A stretch of DNA of 64,000 bases from JAHEKD01 sp965215945 (GCA_965215945.1 CBDCFC010000018.1:62001-126000), one strand, 5' to 3'. Shown: positions 36,601 to 46,659, numbered from the stretch's first letter. Notes: generated by a model from the sequence alone, not told the origin. A program made the numbers and translations.

Positions 36601-37782
36601 ATTACGTCTCTTTTCAGATCGCTTGTTGAAGGTGATCAGGAAACTAGAGGCCAGTCTCGGCAGACGCTTGCTGAAGCGCTTCCGACCGAGTCTGATCGCG
36701 ATTCCTACATAAACGCGATTGAGAACGCTCCCTTCGATCACCTGGCGACGTTGGTCGACCTGCATCGAATAGCCTTGACGTACGTCACAAACAAGAAAGG
36801 TGGCGATCAGATATTGGCGGCAGAGTCTGAGCAAGTTAGAAAGGACCACGTTCGCGAAACACTGCCGCACACAAATTTTGAACGACGTCTCATTACGGGG
36901 TCAGTCGACGCCGGCCTTATTCAACAAGTGATTGAGGATGCGGAGTATAGACCGGCAGCAGGTCAACCCTTCTACGACCTTGACTCTAGCCTACGTTCTA
37001 TCGTTGCTACATCCGCGATTTCCCATGGCGTTGACGTTGAAGAACTTAACTCGATGTTCTTTGCCGGTATGCCTTCGGACATTGCGGAATACATACAAGC
37101 TTCATCTCGAGTGGGTAGAACTCACGTTGGATTCAGTTTGTTGCTGCCAGTGCCACAGCGAAAACGCGATCGTTACATCGTTGAAACTCACGACATATTC
37201 CATCGTTTTTTGGAGCGGATGATCCAACCCCCCGCAATTGACAGATGGGCAGAAAAAGCACTGATTCGGGTTGTCCCCAGCTTCTTCCAAACTTACCTTG
37301 TTTGTGTCTTAGCAATACACAGGTTAGTTACCGCAGTGGCGGATCAGAAGGCCAGGGCCCCAACGTTCGGTCGGGTATCTGATGTGAGGAACGCGGCGGC
37401 CGATCCAGTCGGTTTTCGTGAAGGAGTTGTCAGCTTCATCTCAGATGCGGTGGGACTCGCCGGCGCTTACGGGCCGCCGAATGGCGATTTCTATAATGAG
37501 CTCCTGCAGCTTAGGGTTCGGCAGCTCTTGGATGACATTCAGGAACCGGACATGGCCAATCTCACGATGCGAGATTTTTTCGATCAACTCGCAAAGCGGA
37601 GTCCGGAGACGCTTGAAAAGCCCATGACCTCCCTGCGCGATGTCGATGTACCTGGTTATCTTGTGCCGGCGCCAGGCGATACCGGGAGGCCGAGCGCGCA
37701 TCTAAACGATGAACAAATGGCTGAGTTGATGAGGTTTTTACGTAGAGGCGGAGGCGGTGTAGTTGGCCGCGACGGAGCTTAG
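33613..37782 (+). CDS. drmA: DrmA, DISARM SF2 helicase
   Basis: 1389 residues, starting at a GTG that overlaps the previous stop (GTGA). Helicase motif I ATGGGKSEAFF lies near residue 596, motif II QDEAHLLEES near 861, and motif VI QASSRVGRTHVG near 1165, with a CPFCGG/CLENQC zinc pair near 720. A large superfamily 2 helicase followed by a DUF1998 protein and a PLD protein is the DISARM core. DrmA with DrmB forms the DNA-sensing and translocating complex that blocks incoming phage DNA. The gene is GC-rich compared with the surrounding chromosome. Confidence 0.88.
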   Translation: MNDEVPSVVNRVDPTSIDVTLKEAVAHALLGSIFQRLSGNGLSGRTLQGEKPSRRLTSAFLMPANPDEEGLDDETSPIRITATGFDFMVRADATGTVTARPQFSIYLRVLPSVEELREEGVGFRLTQAIDRDVRREVRARERSLWEEQKGDLDGDRNHPDWVRARSNIAREVYEQFGVYENSEVVAIEDTQEQLEVGDDVFEVRGFRVQPGDTTFPSSEVVRPEKPIEKWVRVPITCSPLVFDLDDQSSLDSAVSHSNNDIRAAINDAIDEWLESEDPATGGVLWAYPRRRAFTPTEIANWQDTLDEIRAATADMSLTDRRNFTALPELSIEWAAAIKPDWSEPTRRAVHVSLENRSIRPRQYSSETDESIFQVGLRCQVPADAHTPMRLDRVRSSYRFNRYLHYSALGFNCGVRDTQEPGFAVLETDWMPKYALPKIEPTTHGIDCTFQSLADTDRSMGAISEIANELRSWVGQLDIDVADGLSDSEGEKAERERVQYEADLNAWNREAEMIQRGIDLLGQASQFDSEDNRSIPFRAWLLMNETMRRLALGRYDSWRLFQLSFVLASLPSLVTRMPEFADDFDSEVDDATTLLYFATGGGKSEAFFGLLVFALFFDRLRGKSLGVTAMLRYPLRLLTVQQAQRASKVLARAEIVRRESGINGEPFSIGFWVGSSNTPNYHGALGVADIPYIDDIEDSEEELRRSNRKYKQAVSDWLKLPTCPFCGGVTGLRRTRSANDVMPHGVVGHVCLENQCDWNTSNGELRPLPFYIVDADIYSVIPSVLLGTIDKLALIGQSPQTIRRVLGMFGFTAWRDALSGRFINPTPQQFEEGSDNVVHLKPIYDNGESTFFDPFPSLLIQDEAHLLEESLGTFAGLFETALFEVYNRLAHYNPNVAKAPNGNVRMPKIVAATATVSDPERQVENLYQRQLIQFPYPGPRLYESFYAMPELPELGNQEPSDDVEDIAHQRRIYATVLTNGKPHTTASVSVLSAFHSQITSLFRSLVEGDQETRGQSRQTLAEALPTESDRDSYINAIENAPFDHLATLVDLHRIALTYVTNKKGGDQILAAESEQVRKDHVRETLPHTNFERRLITGSVDAGLIQQVIEDAEYRPAAGQPFYDLDSSLRSIVATSAISHGVDVEELNSMFFAGMPSDIAEYIQASSRVGRTHVGFSLLLPVPQRKRDRYIVETHDIFHRFLERMIQPPAIDRWAEKALIRVVPSFFQTYLVCVLAIHRLVTAVADQKARAPTFGRVSDVRNAAADPVGFREGVVSFISDAVGLAGAYGPPNGDFYNELLQLRVRQLLDDIQEPDMANLTMRDFFDQLAKRSPETLEKPMTSLRDVDVPGYLVPAPGDTGRPSAHLNDEQMAELMRFLRRGGGGVVGRDGA

Positions 37783-37792
37783 GAGTTGGCTT

Positions 37793-39959
37793 ATGCCTGA
37801 CAACAACATCAAAGCACCAATGATGCAGAGATCGCGGACGCAGCTAATGTCTTCGTATGCGCCAGGCTCGTATTTCACTTTTGAGGGCGGACTCGCAGCC
37901 TGCAAGAGCGTGGCTATATCTGTGCGGCCGATAGACCTTCCGCATCACACTGTCCGAATAGTCCGAGACCGGATTGAGGAGCTTGTTCGTAGTTGGTATG
38001 ACCGTGCGATCTCCGCAAGAGGAGATAACGACGATCGACGTATTTTTTCCTGATATGTGTGTCGACGGGCGGTTGATAGATCAGTCTGGCGCAGGAATTC
38101 GTGGCGATCTTGGATCCTTATTCGAGCTCGTTGTACCTAGCAGAGTTGGCTATGTACCAGAGCCAATCACTTTGATCTGCGGCAACTGCAATCGGATTCA
38201 TTGGTATGACAGTTCATACCAGCTTTATCGTGACCTCGATCGTATTCGAAACGAGCGGTGCCCTGCCGACGATGGTAATTCAACGTGCGACTGGCAACAG
38301 TTGGATGTTATGTTCGTCCATTGGTCGGGTGGGGCGGAATCTGCAAAGCCAGAGCGCAATCAATGGTACGCCGACAGCGGTGTGACGCATACGAGATGGA
38401 GTTGCACTTGTGGATCGCGAGAGGTAGCGCTTGATAGAAGTGCTTCGCAAATAGGTAGTTGGTCGTTCCGTTGTGCATCCTGTGGATTGCCACAGCCGGA
38501 TCGCTGGGTTCAGCTCGATAGAGACACTCTCGGAATGCTGAGAGAAAGCTTCTTCACCGATGGTCGAAGAGCCGATACGGCAATGGAAGCGACTTCATAT
38601 AGGGCCTCTGTCGTTCACTACGTCCAGGGCGACCGCGTGATTGCGTTCAAGGACGGTAGCTTGCTCGAGAAACTCAATCCCACTCGCGTCGAGGAGCTGA
38701 AGTTATTTGTTGCACAAAAATTCGGTTTCGACAGTGCCGAGATCGACGAAGATTCGATCCGTGAAGCCATTGGACAGTATCCAGATGAGGCGGACAGATT
38801 AGATACGTATCAGAAAAGAATGGAGATGGCCGAAGAGGTTGATAATCAAGGCCTGGCAGACGTCGCACAGCAACTCAGGGAGTCAGCAGGAGAGATTAGA
38901 GACCAATGGCAGCAGAGTGGTTACTTGATGCCGACGGCAGACCTGCCTGCAGCATTGGAAAATTCCTTAAACGCTAGACGAAATCTTCCGTCAAAGTACG
39001 ACCCGTTTCGGCTCTTAGTGGAGCACGAGTGCCTTGAGAATGAGTGTCTTAGACAAGGGCCGGGCCCGACAGGCAAACGCCCGTTCGTTCCATTCGATAA
39101 CCCAGATACTGATTTGGTCCATCCGGAGTTCGCAGATGGTATTGAAGATTACAAAGCGCGATTAGGTGTGACCCGAATCGGCTTAATCCGAAATTTTGAA
39201 TTGTGCTTCTTTTCGTACGGGTATACGCGAATGAGTGCAACACCGACGTTACCCAATAAGCACAACACAACGATGCCCGTGCGGCTGAACCTGTTTCGTC
39301 CTATTAATGTCCGCGAGAGGCAAGCTAATCCGATTTACACAGTCAAGCAGGAGAATGAAGCGATATACGTACAGCTTGACGAAGAGGTAGTTAGGCAGTG
39401 GTTACTTGGACTTGGTTGTGCTGAAGGAGAGGCTTTGGAGAATGGTCCAATCGGGAGCATAACTCTTCAGAACGTATTTCCTATGTCGGCGTATTTGGAC
39501 AACTTGCCGACACGTGACGATAGACAGCCGCCAAATGTGTACTTGGCGACATATACATTACTTCACACCTATGCGCATCACCTAGTCCACGCAATTACAG
39601 AGTTTGCTGGTTTGGATGCTGGGTCATTGGGCGAGTACATATTTCCAGGAGATCTATCATTCGTGGTCTACCGGTCTGGTATGACGATGGACCTAGGCAA
39701 CATTTCCGCGATGTGGCGAAACAATGGACGCGCGTTTCTTGATCACCTGCTTATCCCTACGTCGCTGAACTGCGGACTGGGAACGCTTTGTACTGAACGA
39801 GGAGGAGCGTGTCCCAATTGCATCATGGTTCCCGAGGTAACCTGCATCGCCCAGAATCGTCTGCTGTCGCGCTCGGTATTGAATGGTGACGGACGCCCAG
39901 AAGAAGATGGCACAAACGACAGAATCACGGGTTACTTTGAGATTGCGGGTAGTCGATAG
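37793..39959 (+). pseudogene. drmB: DrmB (DUF1998), apparent frameshift near the N-terminus
   Basis: The ATG at 37793 (AGGAG 7 bases upstream) opens a frame with the expected DrmB start, RSRTQLMSSYAPGSYFTFEGG, which stops at 38053. The rest (from about 37974, 661 codons) is in another frame and carries CGNCNRIHWYD, CASCGLPQPDRW and the DUF1998 end with HTYAHHLVHA, FPGDLSFVVYRSG and CTERGGACPNC. A single indel between about 37975 and 38050 would join them into about 720 residues. DrmB partners DrmA. Whether this is a sequencing error or a real lesion decides if the system works. Confidence 0.8.
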
Positions 39960-39964
39960 GCGCG

Positions 39965-40840
39965 ATGGCACAAATAGACCCCAAGTTGATTGACTCTCTG
40001 ACCGACTATCTGCAGACCGCACGTAGTGTGGTGGCAGGTTTCGAGGGCGGTGAGATGTCGAGCCAATACTCAGTGGCAGATTTAACCCGAGCGGCTTCGA
40101 TTCCTCACGTACGGAAATCGGAGGCAATCACCGTCCTCGGAATCCTGGAGCAGCATGGGATGGTTAGAAAGAACGGCGATACCTGGTCTCGTGTTTCTTC
40201 GCTGGACGACCTCGATGCCTTGGGATATGCGCTTCTTGGAGCCCAAGTACAGAAAGAAATTTCAGCTAAGGTAATTGAGTTTGAAAGTCAGGAAGTTGTA
40301 CTAACGCGCCCACGAGCGCCAAGTCAGCTGGACCAGGTTATCGGCAACGACGCCTCACTTCTGGTCCATATTGAAAACACTGATGACGCGTTCGCATCTC
40401 TTGCCGCGTCAGCTCGCACATCTCTAACGATAATGACGCCATTTCTGGACAATGTTGGGGCGAAGTGGGCAGTGGCGCTTTTCGAGGCCGCGGATAGAGC
40501 AGTATCAAAGGAGTTGATACTGAGGTTCCTGCAGGATTCAGAGAGTGACCTGTATCCGGAAGGCTATCCAAGCATCGCAGATGATCTCCGGCGGTTACAG
40601 GTCAAGGTCTATGACTTCGCCGTGCCAAGGCCAGACACAACAAATTTCTTTGAAACTTTTCATGCGAAAGTGATTTGTGCCGATGGGGAGCGAGCATATG
40701 TCGGTTCGGCTAATCTAAGTCAACATTCAAAGGAAACGTCTATGGAGTTAGGTATGTTGGTTTCGGGATCGGCAGCAGCCCGTGTTAAATCCATTTTGGA
40801 TAAAGTAAGAGATATCGCAATACTAGAGAAAATCAGATAA
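39965..40840 (+). CDS. drmC: DrmC, phospholipase D-like DISARM protein
   Basis: 291 residues. It has a single HKD motif FHAKVICADGERAYVGSANLS near residue 233, as in DISARM DrmC, and an N-terminal winged-helix-like part (VRKSEAITVLGILEQHGMV). It starts 5 bases after drmB. PLD-fold proteins in DISARM are proposed nucleases but can be dispensable. GC content falls within the last 50 bases, marking the right edge of the imported block. Confidence 0.85.
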   Translation: MAQIDPKLIDSLTDYLQTARSVVAGFEGGEMSSQYSVADLTRAASIPHVRKSEAITVLGILEQHGMVRKNGDTWSRVSSLDDLDALGYALLGAQVQKEISAKVIEFESQEVVLTRPRAPSQLDQVIGNDASLLVHIENTDDAFASLAASARTSLTIMTPFLDNVGAKWAVALFEAADRAVSKELILRFLQDSESDLYPEGYPSIADDLRRLQVKVYDFAVPRPDTTNFFETFHAKVICADGERAYVGSANLSQHSKETSMELGMLVSGSAAARVKSILDKVRDIAILEKIR

Positions 40841-41052
40841 TCGTACATTGTATTATCAGAAGTTAAATTCCATCGCATTTTATATTTGTGAAGGTTACTG
40901 GTTGTCTGATTCAATGGTTTAGTTGTTTTTCTTATAGGTTAGTTGCAAATATTCTTACGAATTAATTGGACGCCCAACTGCAAAGCTAGACAGCCGCGGT
41001 GCATATAAATATTACTTTACATAATATATATTATGCGCAATCATTACTTATA

Positions 41053-41260
41053 TCAGTCAATGAGCAATGATACTCGTTTGATAGAAGACCAAGGAATAAA
41101 AGGATGTGTGTTTTTAAAGATCAACTTGGCATGCTCAATAATGACACCAGTGGAATCTACTCCCATTAATTTGAAAGTATTTTCTGTTTTCTTGTAATCT
41201 AAATCAGGGTAAACAAATTCTATTTTTATAAGCTGTCCAACATGGTTTTCAAATAGTTGG
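41053..41260 (-). pseudogene. Small gene truncated by the Tn3-type transposon
   Basis: The frame extends 83 codons, but its first 15 codons (MTKILPFCTASWALG) are read out of the transposon terminal repeat. The remaining part (VGQLIKIEFVYPDLDYKKTENTFKLMGVDSTGVIIEH ... FIPWSSIKRVSLL) looks like a small beta-barrel (Sm-like) protein whose start was cut off. Identity unknown. Confidence 0.45.
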
Positions 41261-41297
41261 CCCAGTGCCCACGAAGCTGTGCAAAACGGCAAGATTT
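41261..41297 (+). repeat. Left terminal inverted repeat of the Tn3-family transposon
   Basis: 37 bases starting CCCAGTGCCCACGAAGCTGT; exact reverse complement of 47306-47342. It lies 77 bases before the tnpA start, as expected for a terminal repeat and transposase promoter region. Confidence 0.92.
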
Positions 41298-41373
41298 TCG
41301 TCAAAATTGAACAGCCATTCTAAATACAAAATGTTCCATTTATTATTTCCGTTAGATTGTGTATTATCTACCG

Positions 41374-44252
41374 ATGAAACAGTTTTGGACAGACACTGAA
41401 CTCGGCAATTGGTGGACACTCACAGATCAGGATCATGCGCTTCTCAAGGGTAAAGCCGGGTCCGGTCGATTAGCCATTGCCTTACAGCTAAAATATTACC
41501 AGCTGTATGCTCGATTTCCAGAGTCTGTACAATACTTCCCGAATTGTGTTGTCGATTATGTCAGCACACAAATTAATCATCCATCCGATGATCTTACCCA
41601 TTACTCAGAAAACAGCCGGACCGCTCGTCAGCATAGACGTTTTATTCTCTCACATCTGAAAATTTCACCTTTTGATGGTGTTTATGAAACCTCATTATGT
41701 CACTGGTTAATGGAAACAGTTCTGCCACAGGCACCGAATGCTTCGTACCAGGATGAGCTGATTACAACCTGGTTTATTAACAATAAAGTTGAGCGCCCAG
41801 GAGCCTATCGACTGGAGTGTGTGATCAAATCCACCGAACGTGAATTTGACGCTTATTTCAGAGGGTCAATCAATCACTGCCTAAAACAGTATGCCGCCAG
41901 CTAGATGCACTGCTTACAGAAGGCGATGGAAAAAGTGATTTTTCGTGGATTCGTTCAGATATGGGACCGGTCAGTCTGGCGAGTGTATTACAGGCTATCG
42001 ACAAACTGGAAAGGCTCAGACAGTTGAAGATTCCCGCAGATATTATAAAAGGGATTCATCCCAAATTAATCAGCCGATATCGACAAAGGGCGGCGACAGA
42101 AAATGCCTGGGAGCATCGTCGCCACCCATCATCGATTCGTTATTCACTTTTGGTTTTCTATTGTGTTGTACGTGAAAGTGAGATTATCGATACACTGGTT
42201 GATTTGCTTATTCAGGTTATTCACAAGCTGTCGGTTCGTTCTGAACGAAAAGTCATCAATGAACTGATCAGTAACATCACCCAGGTTCATGGCAAGAACA
42301 CTATTTTGTTTCATATTGCAGAAGCGGCCACGGGGAATCCTGACGGAACCGTTCGAGAAGTTATCTTTCCCGTTGCCCCGGAAGACATGATGAACAACCT
42401 GGTTAAGGAATTTCGCTCCAGCGGTCCGGCTTATGTTAAGAGAATATACACCAAGATTCGCTCGTCCTACGCCCATCATTATCGACGCATGTTACCGCGC
42501 ATTTTGGATGTACTGGTATTTCGTTCAAATAATTCAAGTTGGCGCTCAATGGTAGATGCCATCACAATTATTCAAAACGCTCAATCGGATCGTCGTCGTT
42601 ATTTCTCGCTGGACGAGGTGCCTATTGAGGACATTATTCAAAATAAGTGGCAGGATATTGTGATTGAACGCGCCCCCGATGGGACGCAACGCATCAACCG
42701 TATTAATTATGAAATCTGTGTACTGCAATCGCTGCGTAACAAATTACGGTGCAAGGAGATATGGGTTGAAGGTGCCGACCGGTTCTGTAATCCGGATGAT
42801 GATACCCCTGCTGATTTTGAAGAAAATCGTGCTGCTTACTATGCGGCACTAAATTGGCCTGTGAATTCCAGAGTTTTTATCGAACAAACCCGGGCCAGTC
42901 TGACGCAGGCATTAAGCCAGCTTAATGAGAACCTGCCGCACAATACCAGGGTTTCTATCGTGCGCAGAGGAAAAAAGTCGCATATTCGTGTTGCCAAGCT
43001 TGATCGTCAAACGGATCCACCGACATTAGCAGCTGTAAAAGCGGAGTTGAGTCATCGGTGGCCGGCCACCAGTTTACTGGATGTACTCAAAGAAACCGAT
43101 TACCGGGTTGGATTTACAAAAGTGTTTTCGTCTTCTGCCTCTAGAGAGGCTATTACACCGGACGACCTCATGTATCGTTTACTGCTTACACTATATGGGT
43201 TGGGAACTAACGCGGGACTAAAACGGCTTGCGTCCGGGCAAAGCAGTCCCAGTTATAAAGAACTTCGGCACATACGCCTGCGTTTTATCAATAAGGATTC
43301 CTTGCGTGAGGCCATCAGACAGGTTGTTAACGCCACTTTTCGGGTAAGATCACCAAAAATATGGGGTGAAGCGACCACGACCTGCGCCTCAGATTCGACA
43401 CAGGTGGGTGCGTGGGACCAAAATCTGATGACGGAATGGCACATTCGTTATGGTGGGCCGGGTGTCATGATTTACTGGCATGTGGATGAAAATGCAACGT
43501 GTATTTATTCGCAACTAAAACGCTGTTCCTCATCTGAAGTGGCATCAATGATCGAGGGCGTGTTGCACCACTGCACGGATAAAGAGGTCAAACAGCACTA
43601 CGTCGATAGCCACGGTCAAAGCGTGGTCGCCTTTGCCTTCTGCCATCTTTTGGGTTTTTCATTAATGCCTCGTTTTAAGGGAATTGATAAAATCAAACTG
43701 GTCCAGCCTCAAAAAGGATCACGCAAAGATTATCCAAACATTGAATCCATATTTCAAAGCAAACCCATTAAATGGAATCTGATTGCACAACAATATGACG
43801 AACTGATTAAATTGGCCACTGCGTTACGTGAATTTACAGCGCAACCCGAGGCCATTTTGCGACGGTTTACTCGCCACAACGCACAGCACCCTACCTATCG
43901 AGCGCTGATTGAATTAGGCCGGGCTATTAAAACGATTTTTGTGTGTAATTATCTGATGTCGGAGGCGCTTCGCCAGGAAATCAATACCGGGCTGAATGTG
44001 ATTGAACGATGGCATGGCGTGAACGATTTTATCTATTTTGGCAAGACGGGAGAACTGTCAACAAACAAAACAGACGATCAGGAGATTTCCATCCTGTCAT
44101 TACATTTACTGCAAATGTCTCTAGTGTATATCAATACATTGATGATTCAGCAGATACTGGCAGAATCGGTGTGGTTTGATCGGATGACGGAACGTGATAT
44201 GGCTGCACTGACCCCGACGGTCAATTCGAGCTGGATATGGATCAGCGCTTGA
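41374..44252 (+). pseudogene. tnpA: Tn3-family transposase TnpA, frameshifted
   Basis: Two frames make one Tn3 TnpA of about 960 residues. The first runs from MKQFWTDTELGNWWTL to 41904; the second continues from about 41862 as RVNQSLPKTVCRQLDALL and carries the catalytic domain with TTCASDSTQVGAWDQN, YVDSHGQSVVAFAFCHLLGF, RFKGIDKIKL and NVIERWHGVNDFIYFGKTGEL. The join is at a GGG near 41865, so a one-base indel explains it. If real, the element needs transposase in trans. Confidence 0.88.
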
Positions 44253-44364
44253 AGTTAGACGAATTTCCCATGGCAGCATAATGAGATGTGGATACTTAAA
44301 CATAGTTTCATTCGTTGGATCAGGGGCTTTGCCTTTTTCGTAATTTATAAATTGTTGAGTTGCT

Positions 44365-44955
44365 ATGAAAGTTCGTGAAAGTGGGATGCCAGATAAAGAT
44401 GTATGGCAATCCTTTTTCAATCCTGGTGATATTCTCACCAAGCTTGGAGTTAACTCATCAATAAAGCATATCGTTGATTTTGGTTGCGGTTACGGTACAT
44501 TTTCCATAGCTGCTGCAAAGTATATTTCTGGAAATGTTTATGCACTAGATATAGAGCATTCGATGCTGGAACAAGCAAAGGATCAAGCCTCATCTCTGAA
44601 TATCTCAAATATCAATTTTATTCATCGTGATTTTGTTTCAGATGGAACTGGACTGCCGGATAAAAGCGTGGATTATGCGATGATATTTAATCTCTTACAT
44701 ATTGAAAACCCCATCCTTTTATTAACAGAAGCCTTTCGTATATTAATAGATAACGGTCAACTCGGTATTATCCATTGGATTCATGATCCGGATACGCCAC
44801 GAGGGCCACCAATATCAATTCGACCAACCCCCGAACAATGCCAGCACTGGGCAACTCAGACAGGGTTCATTAATATCAGGCAGGAAGTTATTGATTTAGC
44901 GCCTTACCATTTTGGATTAGTCTTTAACAAATCGAGAAAAAGGCGCTTACCGTGA
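44365..44955 (+). CDS. Class I SAM-dependent methyltransferase (transposon passenger)
   Basis: 196 residues. The SAM-binding loop is VDFGCGYGTFSIAA near residue 37, with acidic ALDIEHSML at the end of strand 2, motif FVSDGTGLPDKSVDYAMIFNLLH, and the Methyltransf_11-type GQLGIIHWIHDP. Its stop overlaps the start of the hydroxylase gene (4 bases), so the two are co-translated and perhaps act on the same small molecule or lipid. Substrate unknown. Confidence 0.8.
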   Translation: MKVRESGMPDKDVWQSFFNPGDILTKLGVNSSIKHIVDFGCGYGTFSIAAAKYISGNVYALDIEHSMLEQAKDQASSLNISNINFIHRDFVSDGTGLPDKSVDYAMIFNLLHIENPILLLTEAFRILIDNGQLGIIHWIHDPDTPRGPPISIRPTPEQCQHWATQTGFINIRQEVIDLAPYHFGLVFNKSRKRRLP

Positions 44956-45767
44956 ACGAAGAAACTGCTGTTTTCAATCATGAACCCATCATCAGACTCG
45001 GGATTTTTGGTTTTCTTTTTCTCTTTATCTCTGTTTACGAAGTCATAGCGCCGCGTCGAAAATTGGATATCAAACGTTCAGTTCGTTGGTCAAATAACCT
45101 CGCCATTGCGATACTTAATACCGTTGTTTTGCGATTACTCTTCCCTGGCGCAGCAGTTGGCATAGCTTATTATGCTGAATCATTAGATTCATCTTTAATG
45201 AAATTCCTTCCATTCCCTGGTTGGATGGATGTTGTAATAGCGATAATACTGCTGGATTTGGCGATTTACTTCCAACACCGATTATTTCACGCTATTCCAT
45301 TTACTTGGCGATTGCATAGAATGCACCATGCAGATACAACTTTCGATATCACCACCGGATTACGTTTCCATCCTTTGGAAATTATTCTTTCCATGCTGAT
45401 TAAGTCACTGGCTATTATTGTTATTGGTGCACCTGTTTTAGCTGTATTGATTTTTGAATTATTATTAAGTTCTACTTCCTTATTTAATCACGGCAATATG
45501 AAGCTTCCCAAGAATGTAGACCATCTAATCCGTTGGTTCATCGTCACACCGGATATGCATAGAGTACATCATTCCAGTACAGGTGTTGAAACGGATAGTA
45601 ACTTTGGGTTTAACTTGCCTTGCTGGGATAGATTGTTTAATACATACAAAGATCAACCTAAATTAGGCCATAGAAATATGGAGATTGGATTGAAGGAATT
45701 TCGTAATTCTAAAGAATTAAGGATCGATCAATTACTCACACAGCCTTTTCGGAGTGAAAAAAAGTGA
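44952..45767 (+). CDS. Fatty-acid hydroxylase/sterol desaturase-family membrane enzyme
   Basis: 271 residues with about four hydrophobic segments. The di-iron histidine motifs are present: HRLFH near residue 111, HRMHH near 124 and HRVHH near 208, with D.A.Y..HR before the first. Members hydroxylate or desaturate lipids and sterols using O2. It sits in a three-gene passenger operon overlapping both neighbours by 4 bases. A membrane-lipid modification role is inferred. Confidence 0.87.
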   Translation: MNEETAVFNHEPIIRLGIFGFLFLFISVYEVIAPRRKLDIKRSVRWSNNLAIAILNTVVLRLLFPGAAVGIAYYAESLDSSLMKFLPFPGWMDVVIAIILLDLAIYFQHRLFHAIPFTWRLHRMHHADTTFDITTGLRFHPLEIILSMLIKSLAIIVIGAPVLAVLIFELLLSSTSLFNHGNMKLPKNVDHLIRWFIVTPDMHRVHHSSTGVETDSNFGFNLPCWDRLFNTYKDQPKLGHRNMEIGLKEFRNSKELRIDQLLTQPFRSEKK

Positions 45768-46582
45768 ATTTTGTTGCAAGTTTGCCCATGTATGATTTGC
45801 CGGAAATACGTCATGCAACCGATGCTTTGTGGCAAGGTATTTCCAGACATTTGAAATTACATGGTATTGTGGGGGTGCCTGCTCAACTCCTGCACGACAC
45901 GCCTGTTCAACAGCTTTGGTCCGATAAGCATTTATTTTTTAGTCAATGCTGTGGTTACGATGTCATATCCAGATATAAAGAACATGTCCAAATTCTTGCA
46001 ACACCAAAATATAATGCCCCTGGTTGTTTAAACCATGATTATGTCAGTCTGATTGTTGTTCACGAGGATAGTCATTATACGGATATTAGCGAAATGTCTG
46101 GTGCTGTGGCGGTGATTAATGGCCCAGAATCCCATTCAGGCATGAATGCACTGATGTCGTTAGTTGCACCATTATCTAATGGCAATCAATTTTTCTCAGA
46201 TATAAAAATCAGCGGTGGGCATGTACATAGCTTGTTCTATTTACAACATAAACATGCTGATGTAGCGTCAATTGACAGTATTACCTATTCGTTAGTTAAG
46301 CAGCATCGACCAAATAGTGTTCTCGGTACGCGAGTCCTTGGCACAACTTACTTAGCGCCTGCGCCACCATACATCACGTATAAAACTACCAGCATGGAGG
46401 CGATCAATCACATGCGTGCGGCACTTGTTGAAGCCTTTAATGATCCACTATTGGAAACAGCAAAAGAAACTTTACTATTAGTAGGTTTAGACACTGCAAC
46501 GGATAGCGAATACGTAAGAATTCAACAGGAATTTAATCATAACTTTCATCATCAGATAAAAGGATCTATTAGTTTTGCTTAG
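45764..46582 (+). CDS. PhnD-like substrate-binding-protein fold, cytoplasmic
   Basis: 272 residues. The start VASLPMYDLPEIRHATDALWQGI matches the PhnD-like/COG3221 group (phosphate/phosphonate ABC binding proteins); further on are QILATPKYNAPGC, VINGPESHSGMNAL and the typical HKHADVASIDSITYSLV. No signal peptide and no ABC transporter genes are near, so it may bind a small ligand inside the cell or be an enzyme partner. Its stop codon lies inside the relic Tn3 repeat. Confidence 0.75.
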   Translation: MNFVASLPMYDLPEIRHATDALWQGISRHLKLHGIVGVPAQLLHDTPVQQLWSDKHLFFSQCCGYDVISRYKEHVQILATPKYNAPGCLNHDYVSLIVVHEDSHYTDISEMSGAVAVINGPESHSGMNALMSLVAPLSNGNQFFSDIKISGGHVHSLFYLQHKHADVASIDSITYSLVKQHRPNSVLGTRVLGTTYLAPAPPYITYKTTSMEAINHMRAALVEAFNDPLLETAKETLLLVGLDTATDSEYVRIQQEFNHNFHHQIKGSISFA

Positions 46583-46616
46583 CGAAAGTTTTCATTTCTT
46601 TAGGATTTCAATCCCC
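46578..46616 (+). repeat. Relic Tn3-type terminal repeat inside the transposon
   Basis: 39 bases: CTTAGCGAAA GTTTTCATTT ... CAATCCCC. It is related to the 38-base repeat at 28952-28989 and has the same orientation; both are followed by CGATA. It carries the stop codon of the PhnD-like gene. It differs completely from this transposon's own 37-base ends, so it marks the old end of another Tn3-type element. Confidence 0.65.
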
Positions 46617-46633
46617 GATAAATGGCATGACTT

Positions 46634-46659
46634 GTTCCGAAATTTATAAATTAAGGAAC
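46634..46659. other. res subsite I of the transposon
   Basis: A 26-base dyad, GTTCCGAAATTTA facing TAAATTAAGGAAC (11 of 13 arm positions pair), centred on TTATAA, 84 bases before tnpR. Centre sequence and spacing resemble subsite I of the other resolvase at 27575. Confidence 0.65.

Noticed and set aside
37793..38053. Separate small gene between drmA and drmB
   Set aside because: Its sequence is the missing DrmB N-terminus, so a frameshift is the simpler reading.
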